Shown here: in pieces, positions 1-12,500 of the stretch
Position numbering within the stretch: position 1 is the first letter of the stretch
How the letters are laid out: each line of letters starts with the position of its first letter
Source of the DNA: Diphasiastrum complanatum
Lineage: Eukaryota > Streptophyta > Lycopodiopsida > Lycopodiales > Lycopodiaceae
DNA: 64,000 nucleotides
Assembly: GCA_029204225.1 (NCBI GenBank)
Contig: CM055101.1
Span: 61,915,318 to 61,979,317, forward strand
Direction of reading: 5' to 3'
Position numbers and translations under genes: made by a program
Notes under the pieces: generated by a model
Databases searched by the model: none
The model's input: the letters and a program-made list of their open reading frames with translations, nothing else
Told to the model about the DNA's origin: nothing

Positions 1-68
1 TGAGAGAGCAAGCGAGAGCCGGTGACAGGCTGTGAGAGGCTGTTTGAGAGCCAAGGTGCTGTGAGAGG

Positions 69-476
69 GTGTTCAAGGACCATGGTGCTGTGAGGAGAAG
101 GTCGATCGAGATGGCAGAGCGCATACCACTGAAGCCCGAGGGCGAAGCCAGGAGGAAGCTTGAGGAAAATATCCGAAGGCACAATGAGAGGCATCTGAAG
201 CAAGAGGCAGATATCCGAGAGATGTTGCGACAGACTCGACAGAGAAATCCGGAACCGGAGCCACTCGTCCCCACTGTGGATCCTGTCCCTGCTGTCGAGC
301 TGGATCTGGATGAACAGATCGGAATGTATTTCACACAACGGTAGCTCATCATGGTCAAGGAAAGGGCGGCCAGACGTCGGGCTAACCAGGAGGCAGCTCG
401 GGCTAACCGGGAGGCAGAGCAAGAGCAACAAAACAATGCACCAGACGAGGGCGAGGAGTCGGTGGAGGATCAGTGA
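69..476 (+). pseudogene. Unrecognised charged reading frame with one in-frame stop
   Basis: An open frame runs to a TAG at 342-344. After it the same frame stays open from an ATG at 351 to the TGA at 474-476. The first part (ATG at 69 or 111) is rich in Arg, Glu and Lys and predicted helical, with an acidic, proline-rich end; the second is a short R/E/A-rich helix ending in an acidic stretch. Same-frame continuation across one stop suggests a single decayed gene or transposon frame, or two pieces of one. I do not recognise the family. The upstream 60 bases carry repeated TGAGAG words. Confidence 0.3.
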
Positions 477-996
477 GGGATGTTTAGAATAGATAAGGTC
501 CAGCCGTATGTGGCGGACTGTTCCTATGTAGTTTTCGACAGTTTATGGTGCAACAATTAACTAGATGGCTGCTTAAAAAAATGACTATATATGTGATGTT
601 ATCCTGATACAACGGTTGAATATATACATAGTTGTTTTTTGTGCAACGCGAGCCTGGTCATGTAAGATGCAATGTCTGTAATTTTTTTAAATGCATATGT
701 ATTACGTTTGTTTATGAAATGTCGTTTGGGGTGTACGGGTGATTGTTGTGCTCATGATGTAGGTGCATATATGTGAAGCTAGCATTCACTTCAAACGAAA
801 TTAAATGAAAATAGGATTCACACACGCACATAGAATTCGACATAAAATAAAGCATCACATGTACAGAGCGACATACGCACAATGTGCAGCAAATAATGTA
901 GGCCAAACACTGTATATAATGTGAAAAATCATCCGAGTACAATGGTAGACCGTCTGCTAGAGACAAACTACTGAAACTAAAACAACAGAGCCACAA

Positions 997-1425
997 TCAA
1001 TGCTCTAGTTCTGACTCAGACGAATGCTCTGGAGACAACTCAGGGCCCCGAGCTGACTCTCGCAGCCGATATCTCTGCCTGTCTGGAACTGGCATGGACT
1101 GTGTATCCGAGGGGGAAGACTCGTCATCCTCATCCTCCCAATCAGCCTCCGCATCAGCCCCCAAGCAGGCCAAACCAACAACACCTGCTCCAACTGGTTG
1201 TGATACTGCACCTCCACCTGTACTTGGTGCCCTGCGTGGTCGTCCTCTCCTCCCTGGCAGTTTTTGTGCCTTGCCTTTCTTGTTCGGTGCACCCTTGGGC
1301 CTTCTTGGTCTCTTGCGGACAAGAGGAGCTGTCAATGCCTCGTCACCCCCAGGCAAATCACCTGGCTGGCTAGGCTGGGCCCAAGCTGAGGCCGGCTGGG
1401 ATAGGGAAGCAAAAGAGGGAACTCC
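997..1425 (-). CDS. Unrecognised fragment with AT-hook-like basic motifs
   Basis: The minus-strand frame is open from 1425 to the TGA at 997-999. It has no ATG; a TAG precedes it, overlapping a possible AG splice acceptor at 1426-1427, so it may be a last exon. It holds KRPRRPKGAPNKKGK and GRRGRPRR, which resemble AT-hook cores, then an acidic stretch (DWEDEDDESSPSD) and a Ser/Glu-rich tail. The region is GC-rich compared with its neighbours. AT-hooks bind the minor groove of AT-rich DNA, but this could equally be part of a transposon protein. No partner exon was found in the window. Confidence 0.35.
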   Translation of the reverse strand, partial: GVPSFASLSQPASAWAQPSQPGDLPGGDEALTAPLVRKRPRRPKGAPNKKGKAQKLPGRRGRPRRAPSTGGGAVSQPVGAGVVGLACLGADAEADWEDEDDESSPSDTQSMPVPDRQRYRLRESARGPELSPEHSSESELEH

Positions 1426-1819
1426 CTATGCACCTGAGCGAGGAGGATGAGCTCGTGGAGTGTGCGCCCGTGTAAAAATTAAATTTAAGATGACATGGGG
1501 GGGGTCTACTAATGTTTGCATGTCACAATTCCACCAATCTTGATGTAGCACCGACCATTGTGTCTATCAATGCATCCTAGATGCATGATGAATCGCCAGC
1601 CATGTCACCCTTCATGACAAGTAGTCAAATCATTTCTTGATACAAATAGTTGGGATACTTACATACATCCACAGAAAATACCCCAGCCACCAAATGTACT
1701 TTTTTATGTTATAGCTCCTAGGTTGCAGTTTTAATAGCCCCTCAATGACTGCCTTCTTTTAGTCTTCACCTTGAAGAAACTTTACAATTTTTGCATTCAT
1801 CGATTCTTCTTTCCAAGCA

Positions 1820-2220
1820 GGAGATAAAAACTCCCTTAAGATCTATTATTGATAGTCTTTCTTTATGATTATTAAAAACCTAGCACTTTATATTTGCATA
1901 CACTAGTTCACAAATGTCATTTGCTTGCTTCCAAGTTTGCAAATGCATTAGTTTCCAAATAGGATTATTTTTGTAGGCCTTGGTCTCAATTAGGCTCACA
2001 TGAATATCTTGTAAGGGCTAAAAACTCCATTAATAATAACTACTATTGATGAAGTCTTTAAACTTTCTTTATATTTATTAGAAATCTAGCACTTTATATT
2101 TGCATACAAGGCCTAGCTCACAAGATTCATTTGCTTGCTTCCAAGTTTGTAAATGCATTAGTTTCCAAATAGTAACATGTTTGTTGTGTGGGCCCTGGTT
2201 TCAATCAGGCTCACACAAAC
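1820..2220. repeat. Diverged ~200-bp tandem duplication
   Basis: The segments 1820-2010 and 2018-2220 share long words in the same order: AAAAACTCC, CTAGCACTTTATATTTGCAT, CATTTGCTTGCTTCCAAGTT and TGCATTAGTTTCCAAATAG, ending with AGGCTCACA. Small insertions separate them. No protein is coded. Confidence 0.7.
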
Positions 2221-3296
2221 TGTACATGCCATTTCAGTACATGCATGATGGAAATCTAAAACTTCTTGAAACTATTAGATTCATTGAGATTCTAGGTAAG
2301 TGCTGGTTGCAATGGAAAATATTTGCTCTTCAGTCTCCCTTACATACCTTCAATTCTCGCAAATTTATCTTTGAAGTAATGGTTAGAATCCCATATCTAG
2401 TAGCAAAAAAACTCTGGAATGTATCGAGAGTAGCAAAATCATCATATTACTCTCCTTGACTTGCATATCCTAGTGCTTACAAGACGAAATGTCCAGTCCA
2501 CACGGTTGTTAAGATGGAGGGCACAAATTTGTTCAAATTTCCTCTGCCATAGCTGAGTTGGATAAGTGTTGAAGTGCACCTACCTAGGTGCAGGCTCAAA
2601 TTCCAGCTATTGTGTGAGTGGACATTTGGAGTTTTGTGCTCCTTATCTTGGCCTTGTCATATTTATAGTTTCTTTTTATCATCAACAAGCCTTTGGCCCA
2701 GTATCCACCCACGCATGGGTAAGGGAATCAAACTTGGTAGGCAAGCGAAGGTATAAAGCTAGTTAAATTATAAATTTTAAAAAACTAAAAATAAAAAACA
2801 ACATATTAACTAATTCTTGTCATAAAGACAAAAAGCAAAACAATAGTTTATTCTGCTGCGAATCAGGTCATTCACATTCATCTGAAACTAAAAATACAGA
2901 TTGTCTGGTGAAACAGCAACCAGACCCAACAAGAAAAATGTACATCCAAGTACACATGCTCCACTAAGGGCCTCAAGGACTCTAGTATATGTTTTTTGTT
3001 AAACCTAAAACCTCTCAAAGCCAAAGCAGTTAGATGTAAGTTTTGCTAAAAGCTTTCACAAAAAACCTTAAGTTAACATCCTACCACCTGTGTAATACCC
3101 TTCAACAGTCCCTCATTTTCTCTCGAGCAGTTTGACTAGAGATATCTCCTCTCTTAAAACCTAGACGATCACAAGCTGTAAGTTGCTGAGTGGCATTACC
3201 AAGATGGAAGTGAATCCCAAGTTATGTCTGGACAAATAGATCACTTCGGAAATGGTGGGCAAATCTATATGAATTTTATACCCTTTCGTTACTTTT
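2221..3296. other. Region downstream of the GBP-like gene, nothing recognised
   Basis: AT-rich sequence with only short chance frames. It should contain the 3' UTR and poly(A) site of the minus-strand GBP-like gene, but no decisive signal was identified. The 390 bases 1426-1819 are likewise featureless. Confidence 0.5.
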
Positions 3297-6200
3297 TCAT
3301 CTCAAATGGGAATAATTTACTGGACCATTGAAGGAGGACCATTCTGCATTCATATACTTTCCTGATTGTGAATTACTGCCAGCATTCCTATGTTTGCTTC
3401 TAAGTATAAAGTATATTGTTAACAACACTACAGTACATGCACTAACAAAACTGCAGTTAACTAAAACTAAATTTGCATGATGAGCTAAATCATGCTCAAT
3501 CCATGCCTGAATTACTTTGTTTCGAGTAGCGGGACTAAGGACCACACCTTTTGCTACATCATGATTGCTAACTGCTAATTTGGAGCTTGTTCCAGACTGT
3601 GCTTTATCCAAATGTTTACGAGCAGCAGAATAAGCTACATACTTGAAACCGTATGTATAATGAGGACCTGGCCAAAGGCATTTGAATGACCAGAAAGACC
3701 AAGAAACCCAGATGTTGTGGAATGTTCTTTCACAGTCCTGCATCACAATATAAACAAAGTGAAAAAACTCTTCTAAATTGAAGACTTTTCTCCTTGGCTG
3801 CACAAAAGAGCAAACAACAAAGAAAAAAAGTGAAAACGTTTTGAGAACTAGAGTTAAATTTCAGGCAAAGACAATGCAGTTATTATAGACAGTCTATTAG
3901 TTCTGATAGTGCAGAAAATACAGATCTCTTTGACAGTTCTATTTGCAACAATCATTCTGCTAATCTGTTCAATGTTTGTCTGATGCACATATGACAAACA
4001 TGATTGATGTAAAATGAACATTACCAAATGACTCTTAGACAGTAAAACACCTCACTGTGAACCCAAATTATTGAAAGCCATTACATATTCTGTAGGTTGC
4101 AGACTGACGTAGTTTCTATAGTGTACTCATGTATCAACTATAGGCAGATCCCCTGAAGCTATTTTGCTTCATGCTATGAAATCCCTGTAGAGACATGTTG
4201 ATGATTGTGTCTAGCAGTTTTTTGAAGATTTAGCTTTTGATATGAATGTATAAATTCTTATTATGTGTTATTATGTTCTTACACTGTGGCATTCCTGTTC
4301 CCATTCCCATTTTTTGAAGGACGTTCTCATTCCTGTTCCTTGTTCTCGTACTCGTTCCCGTTTCCTGGCCCAAGCTCTCTCTCTCTCTCTCTCATAAGAA
4401 TGGTGACCCCATGATTCCGAGTAACTACCGCACCATAATGATTGGGCATGTCCTGGCGAAAGTATATGGTACTATATTACAGTCTGTTGTGAGCTCAGAG
4501 GCGAAGACTAGGAGACTACATGCCATGGGTCAGGCTGGTTTTCGAGCCCATTATTCTACTGCTGATCACATCTTCACACTCCTTTGATTTTGTTCCACGC
4601 TCATTGCTCATCCAGAGACTTCGAGACCTCGGCTTCTCCACCGACATTGCTCTTGCTGTGATGGCACTTTATGAGCGTGTCCTGGGCTGTTTCCGACATA
4701 GCAGTGGCATATCTGATCACATCTGGAGCACTATTGGGGTGAAGCAGGGTTATTCCCTCTCACCAGTCCTCTTTGGCTTGTATATTGATGAGCTGGAGAG
4801 AGTAATTACACAGGGTGGTGGTCCTGGCTGCAGGCTTGGTGACATCTTGATTGCTATCCTCCTTTATGCCGATGATGTGGTATTGGTCTCACCGACCAGA
4901 GAGGGTCTACAGCGACAGTTGGATTGCTTGCATGAGTACCAGATGGGGCCTAGGGGTGAACATTGGGAAGACCAAGGTTATGGTCTTCAACACTTCGAGA
5001 GGATTCATGCAACAACAGGAGCTTACTTTTGGTGGGCAGGTTCTAGAGGTGGTCCCTTCCTATACATACCTGGGGGTCCTATTCTCAGGTTCTACTTTTA
5101 GCATGAGACAAGCTGCTACCACTCGACTAGGGAAGGGACATGCTTCTCTTGATCAGCTAGAGCGATTTTGCTTCCGGAAGTCCATCCAGGATGCTCGCAA
5201 TAAGTGTCGCCTCTTTGATACCATTGTTACTCCCACGGCTTTATATGCGGCAGAGACATGGTGTACAGGTCTCCCTTCTTCACACTGGGCCAGTCTCTCA
5301 CGATTACAGACCACCATGCTAGCTCGGTTGATTCGAGCAAAGCCTTCTGTTCCACATGAGATTCTCCTGGCCGAGTTTGCAATTCCACCTATACAAATCA
5401 AGGCAGCTCTTCAGCTCATCACCTATATACAGAGGATACAGGCGTTACCAGAGATAGACAGACACTACATACAGGTTGCACTATCCTCTTCACAGCATCT
5501 TCACGATCAAGGCTACAAGTTATCATGGTTCTCTCAGGCCTCTCCCCTCCTACTTGCGTCATTTGCCATCTCCATCACAGAGCTCCCCTCAGGCACACAT
5601 CAGTATATCAGACGCTTCCTCTATCGCACATATCTAAAGCGGACTTGACGTAACCAGTTAGGGGTTAAGCCAGCTTTCTACCGGACTGAGCTAGATGCAT
5701 CGGGGACCCCGGTCATGCCACGCTACTGGGAATCGGGACTATCACATTGCCTCAGATTCACATTGGGGCAGCTCAAGGTGTCCTCTCATCAGCTAGCTAT
5801 TAAGACTGGGAGGTTTCATGGTATTCCCAGAGAGGAGCGGATTTGCCAGTTACGTTCTCTAGGTGAGGTGGAGTCTGAGGAGCACTTTATCTTTAGGTGC
5901 CCTGTATATCATGAGATCAGAGGGCGATATTATTGCCTGTTCCGAGGGATGCCTACCACTCTACGCTCTCTCATAGCTTATGAGGACCCACGGTGTGTCG
6001 CTCTGATGGTACGCGAGATGTCCATACTACGGAGAGATTTATACGAGACACCCCAGCATTTTACCTCACAGCCATTGATTACTTCATTCTTTACTCGGCG
6101 GAGATCACGTGATTTAGTGCCTGAGGATGAGGATTATGATTATGACGACGACGAGGATGATGGCCGCTATCATGCTCATAGAGATCAGAGACAATGCACC

Positions 6201-6538
6201 TCCCACCATCATGTTCCTACCAGACATCCTACACAGAGGCGTACTACTACTATTACATGCACGTGCTCATGCTCACAGACGACGCCAGCAGGCTCCGGCG
6301 CTTTCCCATTCTGTGGCTCGCATCACATCTTTTTACAGCATCAACACAGCAGCAGCAACACAACCTTGACATCCTACCATAGATACATATGATTACTATG
6401 CGCACACTCTCACATATATGTCTATTTTAGTTTGCATTAGATGTTTTTCTTTATTACAATTTGGAGACGTTTTTATACGCTCCCTGTCAAGTACTTCATT
6501 AGTCTTATATGCCTTTTGGCATGGAAAAGACATTAATA

Positions 6539-6596
<58 letters not shown>

Positions 6597-9500
6597 GCAA
6601 ATCATTCTTTCTTCTAAGTTTTGGTGTTGTGAGGTGCTTAAGCTATTTCCCTTGCATCTGATGTTTTCTAGAGCTAAGTTTCTCAAGCTTCCACGGTGGA
6701 TCTAATATTCCAGTTAAGATACTACATATTAGGTTTTGCAAATCATCATAGTATCGGAGCATGTTGTGGAGCTTGTGAGTCTGAGAATAAAAGAAAGATC
6801 AGTGCTTAGATTCTTGAGAAGATTCACGTCTTCCACAAGCACCTCAATCTTGTAGGCAGGGACCTTTGATATGTAGGACTCAAATCAGGTTGATTCATGC
6901 ACTGTTCAATAGTTGTAGGCAAGGGGAGTGTTATGTTCCAGAAATCTTCTTAGTTTGGTTAGGTTTTGGACAATCTTTTTGAAGGAGCTTACACAGAAAG
7001 AGGTGTACTTTATATAGGGGCTCTTGTTTTTTGATCCAGTTGAATCTAGTGCTTGTGCTATCAAGGCCATACGAAGTGGCAAAGTCACAAGCAAGAGCTG
7101 AAGGGTTGCCTTGAAGTGGCTACGTACCCTAGTTTTAAGGTTATATCCTTTCAAGTTAAGCGTCTGTTTAAGCAAAGATTTTAGCACGGCTAGTCTTGGG
7201 GAGAGGCTGCTGATTGAGTCAAGCAAAAGGGATGGCACTGACTACAAGGTGTGGAAGTTAAAGACGGCTACATCTTGCTGGACAAGAGTTGTTGGGAGAT
7301 ATAGTTACAAGTAGAGACCTTTGAACCTAAATTGAAGGAGTACATAAGCAAAAGACAAAAAGCATCCATTTAGTTGGGATGTCATCAAATGGATGTTAAG
7401 AGCACCTTTGTAAATGGGCAACTTCAAGAAGAGATTTATATGGTGCAACCGCAGGGGCTTGAGATATAATCGCAAAAAGCATCTGGTTTGCAGGCTTAGA
7501 AAAGCCTTGTATGGACTCGAACAAGCACCAAGGGGTCAATATAGCCGAGTTGACGAGTAGTTTGCAAAGCAAGGGTCTGCAAAGAGTAAGTCTAACTGCA
7601 ATTTGTATGTCTTCAAGGAAGGTAAAGACTTTGTTGTTGTTGTTGTTGTGCTCTATGTGGACGACTTCATTACAAGAAGCAACAAGAAACTTATTGCTTG
7701 ACTTAAGAAACAAATTTCTTGTGAGTTTGAGATGAAAAATTTGGGTTTGTCACAGTATCGCCTAGGAGTTGAGGTTTGGAAAAGGAAGCATTGTCTTTTT
7801 ATCTCTCAGGTAGAGTACGCATAGAAAATATTAAAGATACTTACTATGCAAGAAAGCAAGCCAATTAGCGCACCAGTGGATGCAAGCAGCAAGCCATCCA
7901 AGGATGGTCCTGCATTTGCATATGAGGCTCTCTACCGTCAATTAGTGGGAAGCCTGATATACCTTTCAATTATTGCTTATGGGGTTGGGATTGCGAACCA
8001 ATTTATGAGTAAACCTATTGAATCACATTGGGAAGGCATCCAAGCGAATCCTACATTATGTAAGAGGGACAATGACTTATGGGGTTGGATAAACTAAAAA
8101 TCGTGATCTTTAGTTGAAAGCCTATTCATATTCAAACTGGGGGGCCATTTCTTGGAGCAACAAGAAACAGCCCACTATTGCTTTATTATCCATGGAAGTT
8201 AAATATAGGGTGACTACAAGGACAGCCTGTGAAGTTGTTTGGTTACAACGCCTACTTAATTATATGCAGATTGCTCAAGTATGACCTGCATTATTACACT
8301 ATGATAACCAAAGTTGCATTCAACTTGAAAGAAATCCAGTCTACCGTGCAAGGACAAAGCTTATAGAGTGCATAGTGGTGAGATTGAGATAGCATAGGAC
8401 AACACCAACAATCAAATTGTTGATACCTTTACTAAACCACTTAGTGAAGACAAGTTCAAGAAGTTCAAAGCATGGTTAAGAGTTAGCTTAATAAAAATTG
8501 CCATTAAGGGGGGTTATCAAAGAGTGATGCCTATTTTGCCCCTTTGGCCAAACACTAATGTTATTGTAAGTTGTACATGTTCCAAGTAGCTCAATCCTAC
8601 GGTTGCCACCTATACATTCCATGCATGTACATGAGGTGCTTGCCTCATAGAGGACTAGGAAGACCCATGCCCTCCGCTCTCTCTCTCTCTAGCAATTCAG
8701 TCTCTGTTATAAATTTTGGTGTTGCTTAAGCAATTTCCCTTGTGCTTGATGTTTTCTATAGCTAAGTTTCTCAAGCTTCCATGGTTGATCTAGTACTGCA
8801 CTTAAGATACTCCATAGCTAGCTCTTGCAGTTCATCAATAGCTATCAAAGGTCAAGCAGAAATTCAGATAGAAACAATTCATGATCATGACAAAGGATAC
8901 ATTACAGATTAAAAGCATCAAGACATACTTGCATATGGAGCTCTTTGTAAGCGTCCATGAGAGGGTCATAACAAAATGCTGCCATTAGAGCAGTATTCTT
9001 CTTAAGAAGGTATGCTCGAGCTTCTTCAATATTAGTGGACAGTTCCCTGCGATTTTCATCTCCCGTTGATGTTAAGAAATCCTTCACCATTGTGGCATAC
9101 TCCTCAATCAACTGCTTACCCAAAGTGTTTGCCTGCACCAACATCAATGAAAGCTCAAAAGGTCATTTCCTGCATTTTCAGATAATAGATTCCCTACAAC
9201 CCATGAGGGAACGTGCACAAAATAGAAAACTCCAAAGTAAGTTAGTCCTGCCTCAGCAAGATATGAAACTATAACCTTTTCCGGACCCAACTTCACTAAC
9301 ATATCAACATGTAGATGCTTGAGCAATTCAAAATACTTTATCTGTGATTGTTTCATCGTTATCTGGGAATGGTGTGAAATGAGTAATCTCCTCCTTGTAA
9401 CGACAAGCAAGGGCAGAAGCTAATTGCTGACAGAATGACTTCACGTGAGCCTCATTCTGTGCCTGAAAGCCGACATGAAAATCTCTTTCAGCTGACCAAA

Positions 9501-12500
9501 TATACAATTAATATGCAATGGAAAACGTAGTAGAAAGGATGAACTTGTAAGCACAATCTGTGAGAACTCGTAACATTTAAACTACGCTCAGGAATAATAG
9601 TGTATAATCATATCAATCGAAAAATGCGGCAACTTGTAACTGTCCGCAAAAGAATGAGCATAGTTCAACTATGCAGGTCTCAACCTTCTTTAGAGAAAGG
9701 CTAAAGCCTTGATTGAGAAGAAGAAAGAATAACTTTGCAGCATCATGCCATAAGCACTCTTCTAGATGCTAGATTGTATCAAAGCAACGAGGTAATAATA
9801 TCACATTTATCTAGTATTGTTTATAAACTACTTTCACAAGTCTCTGTCAACAAAGAGCATGGAAGCCATTTTCTGTAAAGATCAAGAACCTGACGGACAC
9901 AAGCGAGTAACTCTCATCTAAAAAGCAAACAGCATACTGGTTCAATCTTTTCACTGAGCATCCAAAAATGATGAGAAGACCTGAATATCTGTAAACCGTT
10001 GCTTGGACCATTGCAGACACTGGAATTGATGAAAGTCATAAAGTTCGTACCCCGGTCCCACCCATGCCAGACCCTCTGCCTTCACTTCCTTTTCGAGAGC
10101 AGCCTGAGCTGCTCTCACACTGGCAGAGTGAATTTCTCCTAACTTTTTTGGCGATATGGGCTTCACGCCTTGAGATATGTAGGACCCCTCCTTGCTGTCT
10201 TGCTCTCTTCCATTGTGTGCATCAGAGATTCTAATACCCGTTGCTTCCATCGAAGTTTCATATGTAGCACGATAAGCACCTTTAGCATTATTCAAAATAG
10301 CTGAAATTCTATCAATATTCATATGGAGAATTTTATCACATTTTTGTTGAATGTACTCTTGCATCTGCCCTTTTGCTTCACCATAAAGTCGACTACCACG
10401 ATGTGGTCCAACTAGAGTCTCATACCTGGAAAACATATTTGCAATCATAAAGTGCATTATTATGCTATCCAAGGACAGTCCCCGTGGGGAACCAACAGGC
10501 TTGAAGCTTTAAAAAGAGTTCAAAAAGTACACTGCTACAAGATAATTGAAATTAATAGAGTTATAGAGAGAGTCAATATCTCTCTATGAATAATATAAAA
10601 CTCACAATAAGAAAAAAAAAACATTTCAGGATGAAAAACTAACCCTTGTAACGCATCCTTTATTGCTTTGGTGCAATGATTCTGAAGATCAGCTTCACGC
10701 ATGGGTAGCTGCAAGTTAGCAATAGCTTTTTCTGCAGTATTCCTTAACCCTTCACTAAGAAGCACAAGTACCTCTTTAACACGACGGTCGTTTTCCTCCC
10801 TATACATGGAAAAAAATTTCTCCAGTCATCTCATGAAAAGCTTACAATGGGCATTGAAACCAGCAAGTTGCAAAAGTTACATATTAACCAATTCTCAGAC
10901 TGCGAGCTTTTGCTTACTACTACAAAAAATTTAACACAATGTGCAAATCATGAAAGCTCGAGCAAGGTAATCCTCAGTTATTGGGCATTGGGAAGTCCAC
11001 ATAAGTACACAAGAGTTATGCGCACAATGGCAACATAACACTAAAAACACATGAAAACAGCATCCCCTGTCGTGAAACAATAATCTTTGGAAAAAACAGG
11101 TCAAAACAATTGAAATCAGACCACCACATGTGTGCCATAGATGCAGCACAAGGCATTATATTCCCATTCCGAAACAGAATGCGTTCCGTTCCAAACATGC
11201 CAAATAAAAAATTCATAATTATTTAACAAAGGCAAAAAAAAAGTTATTTCATTTAGTATCATGCTCCAACTAATTTGGGTCTGAATGGGTTTCTAAGGTT
11301 TAGACTATTGACCTGAAATCTGCATTATTAAAGTAGCCTGCTATGAAAGCCTTGCCTAGAAGACATCTTGTTGGAATATTTTATCAAATACAAAAAAGAC
11401 TTGCAATTATTGCAAATGTAGTCTATTTCAAAAAAAAGAGAATGATAGTCTATCTATCATTTTGTGATATTTGTTGACATATTCTCAGAAGAGCAAAGAT
11501 TTTTCCAAGAATGTTCTCAACAAAATGCCTCTTCGTTGCAGCTACCTATGTTAACAAGCTACTACAAACTATGCTAAACTAACTGGCCTCCGCTGGAGTT
11601 AACTTGAAACTTGGCAAATTCGCAGTAGAGCTTATAACATAGTAACAAAAAAAACTTCCAGCCTGAGTTGCAGAGGATCACGATCCGCTGCAACAGTGAT
11701 CCGGATTGTGTGATCCAGGACCAGAAATGTGGTCCCGGATCGCAAAAAAAATTGCAAATTTTGTTATGTGAGCTGATTCACATCTTTGTAGCAAGCTACA
11801 AGATGGGAGCTTATGCGTTATAACCGCTGTCAAGTTTGATGTCATTCAGTACAGTTTCATATGATTTCATTCACACAATACAAATTCGATTGAAAACCAG
11901 AATAGAGAATCACTTAATGGCCCAAAGCCTTGGCAAACTAGATAAATGAACTGCTCTCATAAAAACCTTTCATTTGATACCCATTTTGGCACCCAAAGAA
12001 AATTTTCGTTCCGGGAAACCCTAATGGGAAATCCCGGATCACGTTCCGAAACATGATACGGAACGCATTCCGGATCTCATTCCGAAACGTGGCCTGCATC
12101 CTTGCTTCCAGCATAGTAACAATAAAAGTTTAAGCAAAACATTAATTTAATAAAAATAGAAATAATTGCGTTCTAGGTTCCGAAACATGGTTGCAGCTGA
12201 AGCCATTCCGCTCTCTCTGAAAACATGTGTCAGCAATGGCAAATGGAATGGCAGCCTCGTAAAATAGATGTGATCCTTACGTATTTGTGGTAGCTCGGAA
12301 GATGTTCAAAGAGACCAAGGGAGTGGGAGTCAATCTTGTCTCAGGGTTATGGTAAAGTTTAATCATGTCCACATAATTTGATTCAAGGGGAATCAAGCTG
12401 TTTGAGCATAAGGAAGTCAAGGTACTGGATGGTGATATGTTGCACTCATGGTGGTCATGCATATGCACTAACGGGACATGAAGACAAAAGCAAGACATTG

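Noticed and set aside
3297-3803. Independent gene encoding a 168-residue membrane protein
   Set aside because: The AG acceptor at 3738 and phase 0 match the exon 9 donor, so it is the last exon of the GBP-like gene.
9144-9410. Minus-strand frame of 88 codons between GBP exons 8 and 9
   Set aside because: It is in a different frame from both exons, and the phase-matched splice sites at 9336 and 9132 explain the region.
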